In this document: positions 8,147 to 17,002 of the stretch, piece after piece
Layout: each line of letters starts with the position of its first letter
How positions within the stretch are numbered: position 1 is the first letter of the stretch
Assembly (NCBI RefSeq): GCF_900103915.1
Contig: NZ_FNIG01000001.1
Span: 372,001-436,000 of the forward strand
Direction of reading: 5' to 3'
DNA from: Tenuibacillus multivorans
Lineage (GTDB): Bacteria; Bacillota; Bacilli; Bacillales; Alkalibacillaceae
Length of the DNA stretch: 64,000 nucleotides
Translations under genes and position numbers: made by a program
The notes under the pieces: generated by a model
Seen by the model: only the letters and a program-made list of their open reading frames with translations
The model's database searches: none
What the model was told of the DNA's origin: nothing

Positions 8147-9217
8147 ATGAAAAGACCTTACTTCCTAGGGGGAACAACGGCAAGAGGCTATTATCGTTTT
8201 TATGATGATTTAATATCTCAGCTTGATCGTGTTTTGTATATTGAAGGCGGGTTCACTTCAATTGTTCATCCCATACTAAATGATATAGTCGAAAAGTATG
8301 AAAAAGAGTATGAAGTAGGATGTGTTTATAACCATATTGAACCAAATCAACTCGAAGCAGTTGTGATTCCCAAATTAAAAATAGCTGTCATTGACCGAAC
8401 GAAGATGAGTAGTAAACGGTTAGTATTCCCGAAGCTTTTCGAAAATCTCATTTATATTGGCGAAGGATATGATCAAGAACATTTAAAGAAAAATGAGAAA
8501 CTTCTTGTTCAAATCCGGTCTGAACTTAAAAATTTATACAAACAATCCGTCAAACATTTTGAAACGGCTTTAAGTTACCATCATGAAGTTGAAAATATTT
8601 ATATTAAATTTTTAAATGTGGACCAGGCCAATCGTGAGACAAAGAATCTCATTGAGCGACTCTTTCGCACAAGCTGGTTGAATAAGAAATCGTCAGTGGT
8701 TCACCGGTATTTAGGTGCAGCAACGTCTAATGGACCCGTTGATTTTGTTATGAATTTAACTGAAGAATTGGAAGAGCGCATTTATATCAAAGGACGATCA
8801 GGAACCGGTAAATCTACGATGTTGAAAAAAATCGTCAATGAAGCTGTAGATCGTGGCTATGATATTGAGATCTACCATTGTGGTTTTGACCCTGAAAGCT
8901 TAGATATGGTCATCATAAGAGAACTGAGTGTAGCCATATTTGACGCAACAGACCCTCATGAACACGAACCATCACGATCGAAGGATGAAATTTTTGATGT
9001 CTACGAATTATTTGTAGATGGGAATCCGGACCAAGAATATCAAGAACAAATATTAGAGCTAAAATCAAAATACAAAAATGAAATGAAGCGAGCGACTGAA
9101 GTTTTAAAGGAAATACAGGAAAAACAACGTGCGTTTGAAACGATATATCAAGATGCGCTAGATGAAGGGTTTTTACAAGGTGTAACAGCAAGAATCAATA
9201 ATTGGGTAGAATCATAA
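8147..9217 (+). CDS. P-loop ATPase-like protein (PRK06851-type), function unknown
   Basis: The 356-residue soluble protein shows two nucleotide-binding-like parts. The N-terminal half opens with FLGGTTARGYYRFYDDLI, a degenerate glycine-rich loop. The second half has a canonical Walker A, KGRSGTGKSTMLKKI, near residue 210. A Lys/Glu-rich, probably coiled-coil segment follows (about residues 285-335). Such two-lobed proteins are common in Bacillaceae and uncharacterised. ATG 8147 was chosen because GAGGGGG (8134-8140) lies 6 nt upstream; an in-frame TTG at 8132 precedes that ribosome binding site. It is a monocistronic unit with its own terminator. Substrate cannot be inferred. Confidence 0.8.
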   Translation: MKRPYFLGGTTARGYYRFYDDLISQLDRVLYIEGGFTSIVHPILNDIVEKYEKEYEVGCVYNHIEPNQLEAVVIPKLKIAVIDRTKMSSKRLVFPKLFENLIYIGEGYDQEHLKKNEKLLVQIRSELKNLYKQSVKHFETALSYHHEVENIYIKFLNVDQANRETKNLIERLFRTSWLNKKSSVVHRYLGAATSNGPVDFVMNLTEELEERIYIKGRSGTGKSTMLKKIVNEAVDRGYDIEIYHCGFDPESLDMVIIRELSVAIFDATDPHEHEPSRSKDEIFDVYELFVDGNPDQEYQEQILELKSKYKNEMKRATEVLKEIQEKQRAFETIYQDALDEGFLQGVTARINNWVES

Positions 9218-9229
9218 GTCGTAAAGGGT

Positions 9230-9256
9230 GCTCTCACAAAGATGTGAGGGCTTTTC
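9230..9256 (+). terminator. Terminator after the P-loop ATPase gene
   Basis: GCTCTCACA (9230-9238) pairs with TGTGAGGGC (9243-9251) including G-U pairs, followed by TTTTCTC. Confidence 0.85.
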
Positions 9257-9330
9257 TCTTGGAATAGTCTTTAGTAACCACATCGAAATTATAAAATATA
9301 TATAAATTAAATAGAAAGGGGAATCGAGAA

Positions 9331-10719
9331 ATGTTACTCGTATTAAATGCATTGATTATGTTTTTGTTGCTTGTTGTGTTATTTCAAATGCAAAAGAAAC
9401 ATGTATCCTTTAGTAAACGTGTCTTTGCTGGGCTAGGATTAGGTGTATTACTTGGTATCTTTCTCCAAGTCGCCTATGGATCTGAAAGTAATCTTGTAGC
9501 CGATACAACTGAATGGTATTCACTCATTGGTTCCGGTTATATTCGATTATTAATGATGATTGTCATCCCTTTAGTTATGGTCTCGATCATTAAAGCCATT
9601 ACGAATTTGGAAAAGACATCACAGCTTGGTAAGATGTCAGGTTGGATTATAGGTATATTAGTTGGAACGGCTATGATAGCTGCCGTTATTGGTGTCGGGA
9701 CTTCATTAGCATTTGACTTGAACGCTGACCAAATTGAAGCTGGTCAATCGGAACAAGAGCGCGGGATGTACTTAGAAGAACGTTTAGGTGATGTTGAAAA
9801 CATGTCAACGCCTGAGCGAATTTTACAGTTCATCCCAACGAACCCATTTCAGGATATGACAGGTGATCGTGCCACATCCACCATTGCGGTTGTTATCTTC
9901 TCTGCTTTTATTGGTGTAGCCGTACTTGGGTTACGGCGTAGAAAGCCAGAACAAGCTGAAATGTTTACGAAGATAATCGATTCAGTTTATGGAGTCGTCA
10001 TGCGAATTGTGACTTTAATATTACGCCTAACACCATACGGGATATTAGGTTTAATGGCTAATACTGTTGCCAAGACAGACGTTGCCGGAATTGTTGAGTT
10101 ATCCAAGTTTGTCCTAGCATCCTATGTTGCCTTATTGATAATGTTTGGTATTCATTTACTGTTTATCAGCTTTGGAGGGTTAAACCCATTAACCTATGTG
10201 AAAAAGGTGATACCAGTTCTTGGCTTTGCGTTTACATCACGCTCTAGTGCAGGGACCATTCCGTTGAATATTCAGACCCAGAAGAATAATCTTGGGGTAC
10301 CGGACGGGGTTGCTGATATGTCAGCATCTTTTGGTGCTACGATTGGACAAAACGGTTGTGCTGGAATTTATCCGGCTATGCTTGCGGTTATGATCGCTCC
10401 AACAGTCGGCGTTAACCCACTAGATCCAACCTTCTTAATTATGTTGATTCTCATCGTTGGGATTAGCTCCTTTGGTGTCGCAGGTGTCGGTGGTGGTGCC
10501 ACGTTTGCAGCTTTAATCGTTTTATCAGCGATGGATTTACCAGTTTTCTTAGCTGGGTTACTCATTTCTATAGAACCGTTAATTGATATGGGTCGTACGG
10601 CACTTAATGTTAATGGTGCTATGACATCAGGAACACTGACATCAAGGGTTTTAGGTAATTTTAATAAAGAACGATTTAATGACCCATCAGCTAATCAAAT
10701 CGACATGTCAGATGTCTAA
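9331..10719 (+). CDS. tcyP: L-cystine / dicarboxylate:cation symporter family transporter (TcyP-like)
   Basis: The 462-residue protein belongs to the DAACS family (glutamate/aspartate-type Na+ symporters). The N-terminus, ending in KKHVSFSKRVFAGLGLG, and the overall length closely resemble B. subtilis TcyP, the cystine importer. Conserved DAACS hairpin sequence TSRSSAGTIPLNIQTQ is at about residue 303, and the C-terminal VNVNGAMTSG-like region (ALNVNGAMTSGTL) is at about residue 428. It is expected to import cystine with Na+ or H+ at the membrane. AAAGGGG lies before ATG 9331. Substrate is inferred from family resemblance only. Confidence 0.85.
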   Translation: MLLVLNALIMFLLLVVLFQMQKKHVSFSKRVFAGLGLGVLLGIFLQVAYGSESNLVADTTEWYSLIGSGYIRLLMMIVIPLVMVSIIKAITNLEKTSQLGKMSGWIIGILVGTAMIAAVIGVGTSLAFDLNADQIEAGQSEQERGMYLEERLGDVENMSTPERILQFIPTNPFQDMTGDRATSTIAVVIFSAFIGVAVLGLRRRKPEQAEMFTKIIDSVYGVVMRIVTLILRLTPYGILGLMANTVAKTDVAGIVELSKFVLASYVALLIMFGIHLLFISFGGLNPLTYVKKVIPVLGFAFTSRSSAGTIPLNIQTQKNNLGVPDGVADMSASFGATIGQNGCAGIYPAMLAVMIAPTVGVNPLDPTFLIMLILIVGISSFGVAGVGGGATFAALIVLSAMDLPVFLAGLLISIEPLIDMGRTALNVNGAMTSGTLTSRVLGNFNKERFNDPSANQIDMSDV

Positions 10720-10721
10720 GG

Positions 10722-10751
10722 AAACAGCTCTTCTTCGGAAGGGCTGTTTTC
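10722..10751 (+). terminator. Terminator of the cystine transporter gene
   Basis: AAACAGCTCTTC (10722-10733) pairs with GAAGGGCTGTTT (10738-10749) around a TTCG loop. The 3' arm merges with the left end of the structured repeat that follows. Confidence 0.85.
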
Positions 10752-11010
10752 TAAAAGACATTGTTTTAACAGATAAATTTGTATGATATAAAATTCTTCA
10801 AGCTGTTGAAATACACGAAGACTCCTGGTCGGCTAAATCAGCCACGTCCTGTGGCCAACGCCGACACTTGAACGTCCAGTTCTTCGCGGAAAAGCAACAG
10901 ATAAAGACCCCGCAGTAAGCGAATTGTGCTTACGAGGAGGCTGAAGCGTTGCCCGCGGAAAGCGAAGTGTATTTCAACTGCGGTAGACGTAGTAAATAAA
11001 ACGAGGAAAA
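10741..11010. repeat. Structured intergenic repeat, long version (copy B)
   Basis: The segment begins with GGGCTGTTTTCTAAAAGA, similar to the other left ends. It contains GTTGAAATACACGAAGACTC (10814-10833) and GCGAAGTGTATTTCAAC (10961-10977), which fold into a long terminal stem. Inside is the module GGTCGGCTAAATCAGCCACG...CCAACGCCGACACTTG shared with copy A, plus AGCAACAG and GCCCGCGGAAAGCG shared with all copies. The right end is degenerate. It lies upstream of ampS; the ORF there can be extended into it, but that extension is repeat sequence rather than enzyme. Confidence 0.72.
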
Positions 11011-11072
11011 ACTTTTATTGCTTACCAAAATATGAAATAATAGAAGAGAAAAGTGATCGAGGGAGTGTCATG

Positions 11073-12308
11073 ATGATACCAACAAAGGAACAACTAACAA
11101 AATATGCAAAATTAACGATTCAAAAAGGCGTCAATATCCAGGAAGGACAATCACTCTATATTAACGCACCGATTGAAGCGCGAGAGTTTGTCCACTATGT
11201 AGTGGATGCGGCTTATGATGCAGGAGCAGAAGGTGTGTTAGTCAATTGGTCGGATGAATATTTAACGCGTCAAAAATATGACCGTGAACCCATTCACATT
11301 TTAGAAAATGTCCCAGACTGGTTAGTAGATAAACAAGTCAGTCATGTTAAAGATGGCGGTGCCATTTTATCAGTCTATGCACCGAATCCTGACTTATTAG
11401 AAGGAGTAGATCCAGAACGTGTGGCTAAGGCTACCAAGGCTTCAGGTCAGGCATTAAGTGAATATCGAAGCTACATGATGAACGACCGTGTACAATGGTC
11501 GATTGTGTCAGTTCCAACTGAAAAATGGGCGAAGAAAATCTTCTCCGATAAGGATGTAAATCAAGCGGTAACAGACTTATGGGAACAAATTTTCTCAATC
11601 GTTCGAGTGGACCAAGATGATCCAATTGAAGCTTGGAACAAACATAATGCAACGTTATATCAAATTCGTGATTACTTAAATGACAAGCAGTATCGTGCGT
11701 TAGAGTTCCAATCAGAAACAGCCAATATGACAATTGAGCTTCCCGAAGGTCATATTTGGGCTGGTGGTGGCGCGATTGCGGAAAATGGTGCAGAATTTAA
11801 CCCGAATATGCCAACTGAGGAAGTCTTTACGGCACCACACCGAGAAGGCATTAATGGTACGGTTAAAAATACGAAACCTTTAAATTATAATGGTAATTTA
11901 ATTGATGGCTTTACGTTAACGTTTGAAAAAGGTAAAGTCGTCAATTTTGAGGCAGAACAAGGCGCTGACACGTTGAAGCACTTGCTTGAAACCGATGATG
12001 GGGCGGTTCGTATTGGCGAAATAGCGCTTGTTCCACATTCATCGCCAATTTCACAATCTGACTTGATTTTCTTTAATACCTTGTATGATGAGAATGCCTC
12101 TTGTCATATGGCATTAGGTGAAGCTTATCCAACTAATCTTAAGGATGGGGAGAAGTTGAGTCAAGATGAATTAAGAGAAAAAGGGATTAATACAAGCTTA
12201 ATTCATGAGGACTTTATGATTGGATCAGCTGATTTGGTCGTCTATGGTGTCACAGAAGACGGTCAAAAAGAACCGATTATTGAAAATGGAAACTGGGCAA
12301 TTGTTTAA
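11073..12308 (+). CDS. ampS: M29-family metallo-aminopeptidase (AmpS/PepS type)
   Basis: The 411-residue cytoplasmic protein matches aminopeptidase T/S (peptidase family M29), which uses two metal ions to remove N-terminal residues from peptides. Metal-ligand regions are visible: NASCHMALGEAYP near residue 345 and IHEDFMIGSADLVVYG near residue 377, with Glu residues in the preceding strands. The start is ATG 11073 (MIPTKEQLTKYAK), 7 nt after GAGGGAG; ATG 11070 directly before is nearly as good. The frame remains open upstream to 10926, but that part overlaps the structured repeat. A terminator overlaps the stop codon. Confidence 0.9.
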   Translation: MIPTKEQLTKYAKLTIQKGVNIQEGQSLYINAPIEAREFVHYVVDAAYDAGAEGVLVNWSDEYLTRQKYDREPIHILENVPDWLVDKQVSHVKDGGAILSVYAPNPDLLEGVDPERVAKATKASGQALSEYRSYMMNDRVQWSIVSVPTEKWAKKIFSDKDVNQAVTDLWEQIFSIVRVDQDDPIEAWNKHNATLYQIRDYLNDKQYRALEFQSETANMTIELPEGHIWAGGGAIAENGAEFNPNMPTEEVFTAPHREGINGTVKNTKPLNYNGNLIDGFTLTFEKGKVVNFEAEQGADTLKHLLETDDGAVRIGEIALVPHSSPISQSDLIFFNTLYDENASCHMALGEAYPTNLKDGEKLSQDELREKGINTSLIHEDFMIGSADLVVYGVTEDGQKEPIIENGNWAIV

Positions 12309-12338
12309 AGATGGGACTTCTTTGTCTCATCTTTTTTT
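12308..12338 (+). terminator. Terminator of ampS
   Basis: AAGATGGGAC (12308-12317) pairs with GTCTCATCTT (12324-12333), followed by TTTTT. Confidence 0.9.
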
Positions 12339-12398
12339 GTGTATTATAATATGGTAAAATGAGCAAAATTTACTAATTAGAAAGTAAGGTATGTTGAC

Positions 12399-13664
12399 AT
12401 GACGTTAGTAGGGAAAATGATCAAATGGCACCGAAATAAGAAAAGTTATACTCAAGAACAATTAGCTGAGGGAATTTGTTCTGTTACACAACTAAGTAAA
12501 ATTGAAAATAATCAAATTCCTGCTAATGAGGATATTTTATTTCAAATTGCTGAACGCCTTAATATTGATCAGTACAAATTAACCAATTATGCTGATACTC
12601 ATAATTTACATCAGGTCAAACAGTGGATGACATATATTCATGAGTACGACTTGATCAATGCTAAAAAGCTTTATATCCAGCTGCAAAGCAGTACCGATAC
12701 ACAGGCGCATTATGATATTGAGTTTTTATATGAACTTGCACTGTTTGGTTATTATTTAATGACTGATCAAGTGAAAAAAGCAGATCAACTATACCAAACG
12801 ATTTATGAATATGAAACACTGTTTGAAGCAGTAGATGCATATAGTTTTTATAAGTTTACGGGTGAATATTATAAAAACAAAGGCCTATATATTGATGCGT
12901 TAAATCAATTAGAACAAGCTGAGGAATATTCAAAGGACGTTGAAGATCCTGAACTATTAATATTGTTGGCGATTGTTTATAGTCATCTTGAAAAGGTCCT
13001 AACATCCAATGCTTATGCACGTCGGGCTCTAAGAATCTTTCAAGACAAATTATATTATACGAGAATTATTGAATGTGAAATTGTCATTAGCGTTAACTAT
13101 ATTTATGCCCATGATTTAAACGTAGCTGAGCAACATTTACAACGATTAATCACCCTAATTGATGATAAATTTGATGTCAAAGCCATTGTGAAAATCTATT
13201 TTCACTTGGGTTTTATTCAGGCTATAAAAAGGGATTTTGATCAGGCTGAACTGTCACTAAAAAGATGCTTACAATTTAATATTAACGAACCTGAATTGTT
13301 ACATTGTCGGTATTTAATCGCCCACTTATATTATATGAAAGAAGACTTCGAAATGGCGGTGAAGTATATTGGTTCAGGTATGTCGATGGCGAAAGAGTAT
13401 AATATTGAACGTTATTTAATTAAATTTCATGTATTAAATCTACTTATCGAAAAGGATGAGGAAGGATTAATAGATTATTTAAAAAAGAAAGCTATTCCTT
13501 TTTTTAGAATCACTGGCCAATCGTTTGATTTAACGTTCTATTATCAATTACTAGGCTATACATTATATCAATTAAAAAGATATAAAAGTGCTGCTGAAAT
13601 CTTAATGGGGGCTGATGAGCAGAGAAAACGACTTATGAACTATAAGTTCGATACAAAATATTAA
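12399..13664 (+). CDS. XRE-type HTH regulator with TPR sensor region (RRNPP-like)
   Basis: The 421-residue protein has an N-terminal Xre/Cro HTH (about residues 5-60), including SYTQEQLAEGICSVTQLSKIE in pattern (QEQLAEG, LSKIENNQIP). The remaining 350 residues are helical repeats of TPR type (for example AEQHLQRLI and AELSLKRCLQFN). This architecture is that of RRNPP regulators such as NprR, PlcR and Rgg, which bind exported-and-reimported signalling peptides. No secreted propeptide is obvious next to it. A 42-residue basic ORF follows about 180 bp downstream. The gene is monocistronic with its own promoter region. Target genes are unknown; peptide sensing is an inference from architecture. 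Confidence 0.82.
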   Translation: MTLVGKMIKWHRNKKSYTQEQLAEGICSVTQLSKIENNQIPANEDILFQIAERLNIDQYKLTNYADTHNLHQVKQWMTYIHEYDLINAKKLYIQLQSSTDTQAHYDIEFLYELALFGYYLMTDQVKKADQLYQTIYEYETLFEAVDAYSFYKFTGEYYKNKGLYIDALNQLEQAEEYSKDVEDPELLILLAIVYSHLEKVLTSNAYARRALRIFQDKLYYTRIIECEIVISVNYIYAHDLNVAEQHLQRLITLIDDKFDVKAIVKIYFHLGFIQAIKRDFDQAELSLKRCLQFNINEPELLHCRYLIAHLYYMKEDFEMAVKYIGSGMSMAKEYNIERYLIKFHVLNLLIEKDEEGLIDYLKKKAIPFFRITGQSFDLTFYYQLLGYTLYQLKRYKSAAEILMGADEQRKRLMNYKFDTKY

Positions 13665-13840
13665 AAATCCCTAAAAGAATTTTAGAAATTTTCAAAAAAT
13701 ACTCTACAAACCATTCATTTTTGTGTATAATATAAAATAGGTTGTATTCTTCAGCAGATTTTAATGTCATATCTTGTTGACAACACGAATATGTTAGTGG
13801 TGGGTATCTAGTTTATAGGTGTGGGGAGGAAATTAGTCTT

Positions 13841-13969
13841 ATGCTGAAGTATGATAGGTTTGTCAACAGATTTGAGACAAGGTTAGGACGGGATCTTTAC
13901 CCTAGAGAGAAAGACTTTGTCAGTTGGGTTTGGCAAAAGTACAGAACAGAGGAAAAAATAAAAAGATAA
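13841..13969 (+). CDS. Small basic protein of 42 residues, unknown function
   Basis: ATG 13841 to TAA 13967-13969 encodes a 42-residue protein rich in Arg, Lys and Trp, including NRFETRLGRDLYPREKDFVS and a C-terminal SWVWQKYRTEEKIKR. GGGGAGG (13823-13829) lies 11 nt upstream, a slightly long spacing. A promoter-like region and a strong terminator at 13994 frame it as a separate short transcript of about 200 nt. It has no signal peptide or membrane segment, so it is unlikely to be a secreted pheromone precursor. I do not recognise the family. A small DNA- or RNA-binding protein, or an sRNA with a fortuitous ORF, are alternatives. Confidence 0.6.
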   Translation: MLKYDRFVNRFETRLGRDLYPREKDFVSWVWQKYRTEEKIKR

Positions 13970-13993
13970 ATGAGGGAATACGGGAGAGTTAAC

Positions 13994-14018
13994 ACACTGC
14001 AAGCTTTGCAGTGTTTTT
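13994..14018 (+). terminator. Terminator after the 42-residue ORF
   Basis: ACACTGCA (13994-14001) pairs with TGCAGTGT (14007-14014), followed by TTTTATTTAT. Confidence 0.88.
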
Positions 14019-14109
14019 ATTTATATTAACTGATGTGAAATTGCTACTTTTTTGATAGCGATGACATATGCTATATTAATTAAAATTGAGATATTGTGAG
14101 GTGATTGTT

Positions 14110-15459
14110 TTGAAGAGTTACCAAGATTATTGGAAGACAAGGCTGGGTTTTATGCTAGCAGCTATGGGATCTGCTGTAGGGTTAGGTAATATCTGGCGTT
14201 TTCCATATATTACAGGGGAATTAGGTGGAGCGACTTTCTTACTCGTCTATCTTGGCTTTGTGTTTTTGATTGGAATTCCTTTATTGTTAGCTGAATTCAG
14301 TATAGGTAAGGCTGGGCAAAAGGATGCTGTCGGTTCGTTTCAGAATTTAGCACCGGGGACGAAATGGCACTGGACAGGATTTATGGGTGTCATCGGTGGA
14401 ATTTTAATTCTTAGCTTCTATAGTGTTGTCGCAGGGTGGTCTTTATTTTATTTATATCGATATGTAACAGGAGCTTTTTGGACAGAGCCGGACGGTGGTT
14501 TCGGTCAAGTGTTTGGTGAATGGACTTCTAGTACGATTTACCCGTTATTTTGGCAGGCTTTGTTTTTAGGGATCACATTATTCATTGTCATTCGCGGGAT
14601 TAAAGGTGGAATTGAAAAAGCTAATGTATTCTTAATGCCAGCCTTAGCGCTTCTAATGATTTTTATGGCGGGATTTGTTTTAACGTTAGACGGTGCTTTT
14701 GAGGGATTAAAATTTTTATTCCAACCCGATTGGTCCTTGCTAGGTGACCCTAAGTTATATCTAACAGCTCTCGGTCAGGCTTTCTTTTCCTTGAGCTTAG
14801 GTGTTGGAGGTATGTTAACGTACGGTAGTTATTTAAAGGCAAAAGATAAATTGCCCACGGCAACAGTCGGGATTGGTTTAATGGATACCGTTTTTGCCAT
14901 CATATCGGGTATTATCATTTTTCCAGCTGTCTTTAGTTTTGGTTTAAGTATCGGCGAAGGTCCGCCACTCGTATTTATTACATTACCAAGTATTTTTGCG
15001 AGTATGCCTTTAGGAAATATGATTGGTATTGTTTTCTTCGTTTTATTGTCAATGGCAGCGTTATCGTCAGCCATATCGTTACTTGAACTACCAGTAGCTT
15101 TCTTCTCACGGACGATTGGCATGACAAGAAAAGCCGCAACCTATTTGTGTACGGCGATTATTTTCGTGCTAGGGGTTGCTTCATCATTTGGGTATGGTAT
15201 TTGGAGTGGTGTCACACCAATTGGTGATCGTGATATTCTAGGTTCGATTGATTATATAACGGCAAACTTTATGCTGCCATTAGGTGCGTTATTAATGGCA
15301 CTCTTTGTTGGTTTGTATTTAAACAAAGAACAAGCATTAGCAAACAGTGAAATTCAAAGCAAAAGTCTTGCTAATGTATGGTATTTTATTGTGAAGTTTG
15401 TCGTGCCGATTATTTTAGTAGTTATAGTCATTGCACAAGTGTTTGATATAACTGCGTAA
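14110..15459 (+). CDS. Neurotransmitter:sodium symporter (NSS/SNF) family transporter
   Basis: The 449-residue membrane protein has the NSS signature in helix 1, GSAVGLGNIWRFPYITGELGG in pattern (AVGLGNIWRFPY near residue 19). About 11-12 helices follow, as in bacterial LeuT/MhsT-like Na+-coupled amino acid importers; B. subtilis YocR and YhdH are relatives. Start TTG 14110 was chosen because GAGGTGAT (14098-14105) precedes it by about 5 nt and it gives the usual KSYQDYWKTRLGF beginning; an upstream in-frame TTG at 14086 precedes the ribosome binding site. Amino acid substrate is not predictable here. It is followed by ywdI. Confidence 0.9.
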   Translation: MKSYQDYWKTRLGFMLAAMGSAVGLGNIWRFPYITGELGGATFLLVYLGFVFLIGIPLLLAEFSIGKAGQKDAVGSFQNLAPGTKWHWTGFMGVIGGILILSFYSVVAGWSLFYLYRYVTGAFWTEPDGGFGQVFGEWTSSTIYPLFWQALFLGITLFIVIRGIKGGIEKANVFLMPALALLMIFMAGFVLTLDGAFEGLKFLFQPDWSLLGDPKLYLTALGQAFFSLSLGVGGMLTYGSYLKAKDKLPTATVGIGLMDTVFAIISGIIIFPAVFSFGLSIGEGPPLVFITLPSIFASMPLGNMIGIVFFVLLSMAALSSAISLLELPVAFFSRTIGMTRKAATYLCTAIIFVLGVASSFGYGIWSGVTPIGDRDILGSIDYITANFMLPLGALLMALFVGLYLNKEQALANSEIQSKSLANVWYFIVKFVVPIILVVIVIAQVFDITA

Positions 15460-15513
15460 TTAAGGTGTACCATGTTATACTAGTAGTAGTTTTGCGATGG
15501 AGGTGAGTTAAGG

Positions 15514-15819
15514 ATGCCTGTTTCATATCATGCGATCATTCGACAAATGAAGAAGGAGTTAGAGGAAGTGGATTCATCAGCTTCACAGCAACATGTACTA
15601 TCGAAAATGCATGTGATCAAGTCGCTAGCTGATGTGGTCATTAATTCCTATGAAGAAACCTCTGAGTCAATTAGTCAATCCAAATCAGAGCAACCTCAGA
15701 TGAGTGAGGCAGAAGCGCGAATGATGGGTATCTCTCAATCACCGTCTAAAAAAACGACGAAGCGCGAAAGTCGTTTAGAAGAAGATGATGCAAACGGCGA
15801 TTCAATCTTTGATTTTTAA
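15514..15819 (+). CDS. ywdI: YwdI family protein (DUF5327)
   Basis: The 101-residue protein starts MPVSYHAIIRQMKKELEEVD and is helical for about 50 residues, with a Ser/Gln/Lys-rich tail. Size and its position directly before ywdK match B. subtilis ywdI. The function is unknown. ATG 15514 follows GGAGGTGAG. The 24-bp gap to ywdK suggests cotranscription. Confidence 0.78.
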   Translation: MPVSYHAIIRQMKKELEEVDSSASQQHVLSKMHVIKSLADVVINSYEETSESISQSKSEQPQMSEAEARMMGISQSPSKKTTKRESRLEEDDANGDSIFDF

Positions 15820-15843
15820 CATAAATGTAAAAGGGGATTTAAC

Positions 15844-16215
15844 ATGAAGGCATTATTACTTATTGGTGTCGTTAATGGATTTCTAGCAGTCGCTTTAGGT
15901 GCATTTGGTGCACATGGATTAGAAGGACGATTAAGTGAAAAAATGCTACAAACTTGGGAAAAAGCAGTTCAATATCAAATGTTTCATACCGTAGCGATAT
16001 TGATAGCTGGTATGATGCTGCTCCGCTTTGACAGCAGTATGTTCGCATCAGCGGGTTGGACGTTTTTAATCGGTATTATTCTTTTCTCGGGTAGCTTATA
16101 TATTTATTCGCTTAGCACAATCAAAACATTTGCGATGATTACACCAATCGGCGGTGTGGCCTTTTTAGTCGGCTGGGTATTGCTCGGCATAGGAGTTATG
16201 AAAATGGTAGGTTAA
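15844..16215 (+). CDS. ywdK: YwdK family membrane protein (DUF423)
   Basis: The 123-residue protein has four hydrophobic helices and the DUF423 signature ALGAFGAHGLEGRLSEKM near residue 17, followed by WEKAVQYQMFHTVA. It is a small cytoplasmic-membrane protein of unknown role found widely in bacteria. Gene order ywdI-ywdK is conserved with B. subtilis. The ribosome binding site AAAGGGGAT precedes ATG 15844. Confidence 0.9.
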   Translation: MKALLLIGVVNGFLAVALGAFGAHGLEGRLSEKMLQTWEKAVQYQMFHTVAILIAGMMLLRFDSSMFASAGWTFLIGIILFSGSLYIYSLSTIKTFAMITPIGGVAFLVGWVLLGIGVMKMVG

Positions 16216-16220
16216 ATTTT

Positions 16221-16253
16221 GACCCATCTGTAGGTATGCAGGTGGGTTATTTG
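16221..16253 (+). terminator. Probable terminator after ywdK
   Basis: GACCCATCTG (16221-16230) pairs with CAGGTGGGTT (16239-16248) with G-U pairs. The T tail is short, so confidence is moderate. Confidence 0.6.
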
Positions 16254-16342
16254 ATGGTGATTTTACCAGATATATGTCTTACTTTATAAACCATACCCAT
16301 TATGGCAGAATAGATATAGATACATTTTAGGAGGGTTTCTCG

Positions 16343-16864
16343 ATGAAATCGTTTGATGATAAAGAGAATAAAAAAAGCAATCAATTTACGATTATGAAGG
16401 ATGACCCGATTGATGGACACCCAAGCTATAGCGGTGGTGGAACCATTAGCTTAGAAAATATGTCACCCCTTGTCGTAGATCCTACAGACGAAAAAGTGTG
16501 GGTCGATATGGGCGCGATGCACGCGCGCAGTGAAGTTGAAAAACGTATTAAATTTGTAACAGATAAAGAAGAAGTCCCTAATGGTAAACCTTACTGGCTT
16601 GTTTGGGTTACTGTTGAGCGTAAAGATGAGGGTCCATATTACCATGGCGTTGCAGCTAGTTATTTAGAAGTAGACCGTGAAGCACGCCGGGGGTATAAAA
16701 TTTTAGCTGAACATGTTAACCGAATGGATAAATCGCTTAAGGGGCGAATCGTTGTTGACCAAATGGATGACAAATCGAAACAATTACTCGGTGAGTTTCT
16801 GCGTGATTTCAACTCAGAGTATTGGGAAAATGCAAGTGATGAATTAAAGCAAGCCTTTGCTTAA
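16343..16864 (+). CDS. ywhD: YwhD family protein
   Basis: The 173-residue soluble protein matches B. subtilis YwhD in length and in features such as FTIMKDDPIDGHPSYSGGG at residue 15 and VWVDMGAMHARSEVEKRIKF in the middle. Function is unknown. In B. subtilis ywhD is a neighbour of the pbpG gene (ywhE), and the same pairing, here convergent, is kept. ATG 16343 follows TAGGAGGG. A shared bidirectional terminator separates the two genes. Confidence 0.88.
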   Translation: MKSFDDKENKKSNQFTIMKDDPIDGHPSYSGGGTISLENMSPLVVDPTDEKVWVDMGAMHARSEVEKRIKFVTDKEEVPNGKPYWLVWVTVERKDEGPYYHGVAASYLEVDREARRGYKILAEHVNRMDKSLKGRIVVDQMDDKSKQLLGEFLRDFNSEYWENASDELKQAFA

Positions 16865-16975
16865 TTTATGAATGAATTGTGAACATTTAGCATTACGATT
16901 GTAACTTTTAAAATTCCTTTGTAAAATGAAATTAAACATGGGTTTAACATCACATGTTTATTAGGACTAATAAAA

Positions 16976-17000
16976 GGGGTTGGCGAATCACGCCAACCCC
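16976..17000. terminator. Bidirectional terminator between ywhD and pbpG
   Basis: GGGGTTGGCG (16976-16985) and CGCCAACCCC (16991-17000) form a perfect 10-bp stem. It has an A run on the left (T run for the minus strand) and ATTTATT on the right. Confidence 0.9.
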
Positions 17001-17002
17001 AT

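Noticed and set aside
10926-11072. N-terminal extension of ampS
   Set aside because: It is translated from structured repeat copy B. The ribosome binding site and enzyme homology begin at 11070-11073.
13841-13969. 42-residue ORF as pheromone precursor for the HTH-TPR regulator
   Set aside because: It lacks any hydrophobic export signal and is strongly basic, unlike RRNPP propeptides.
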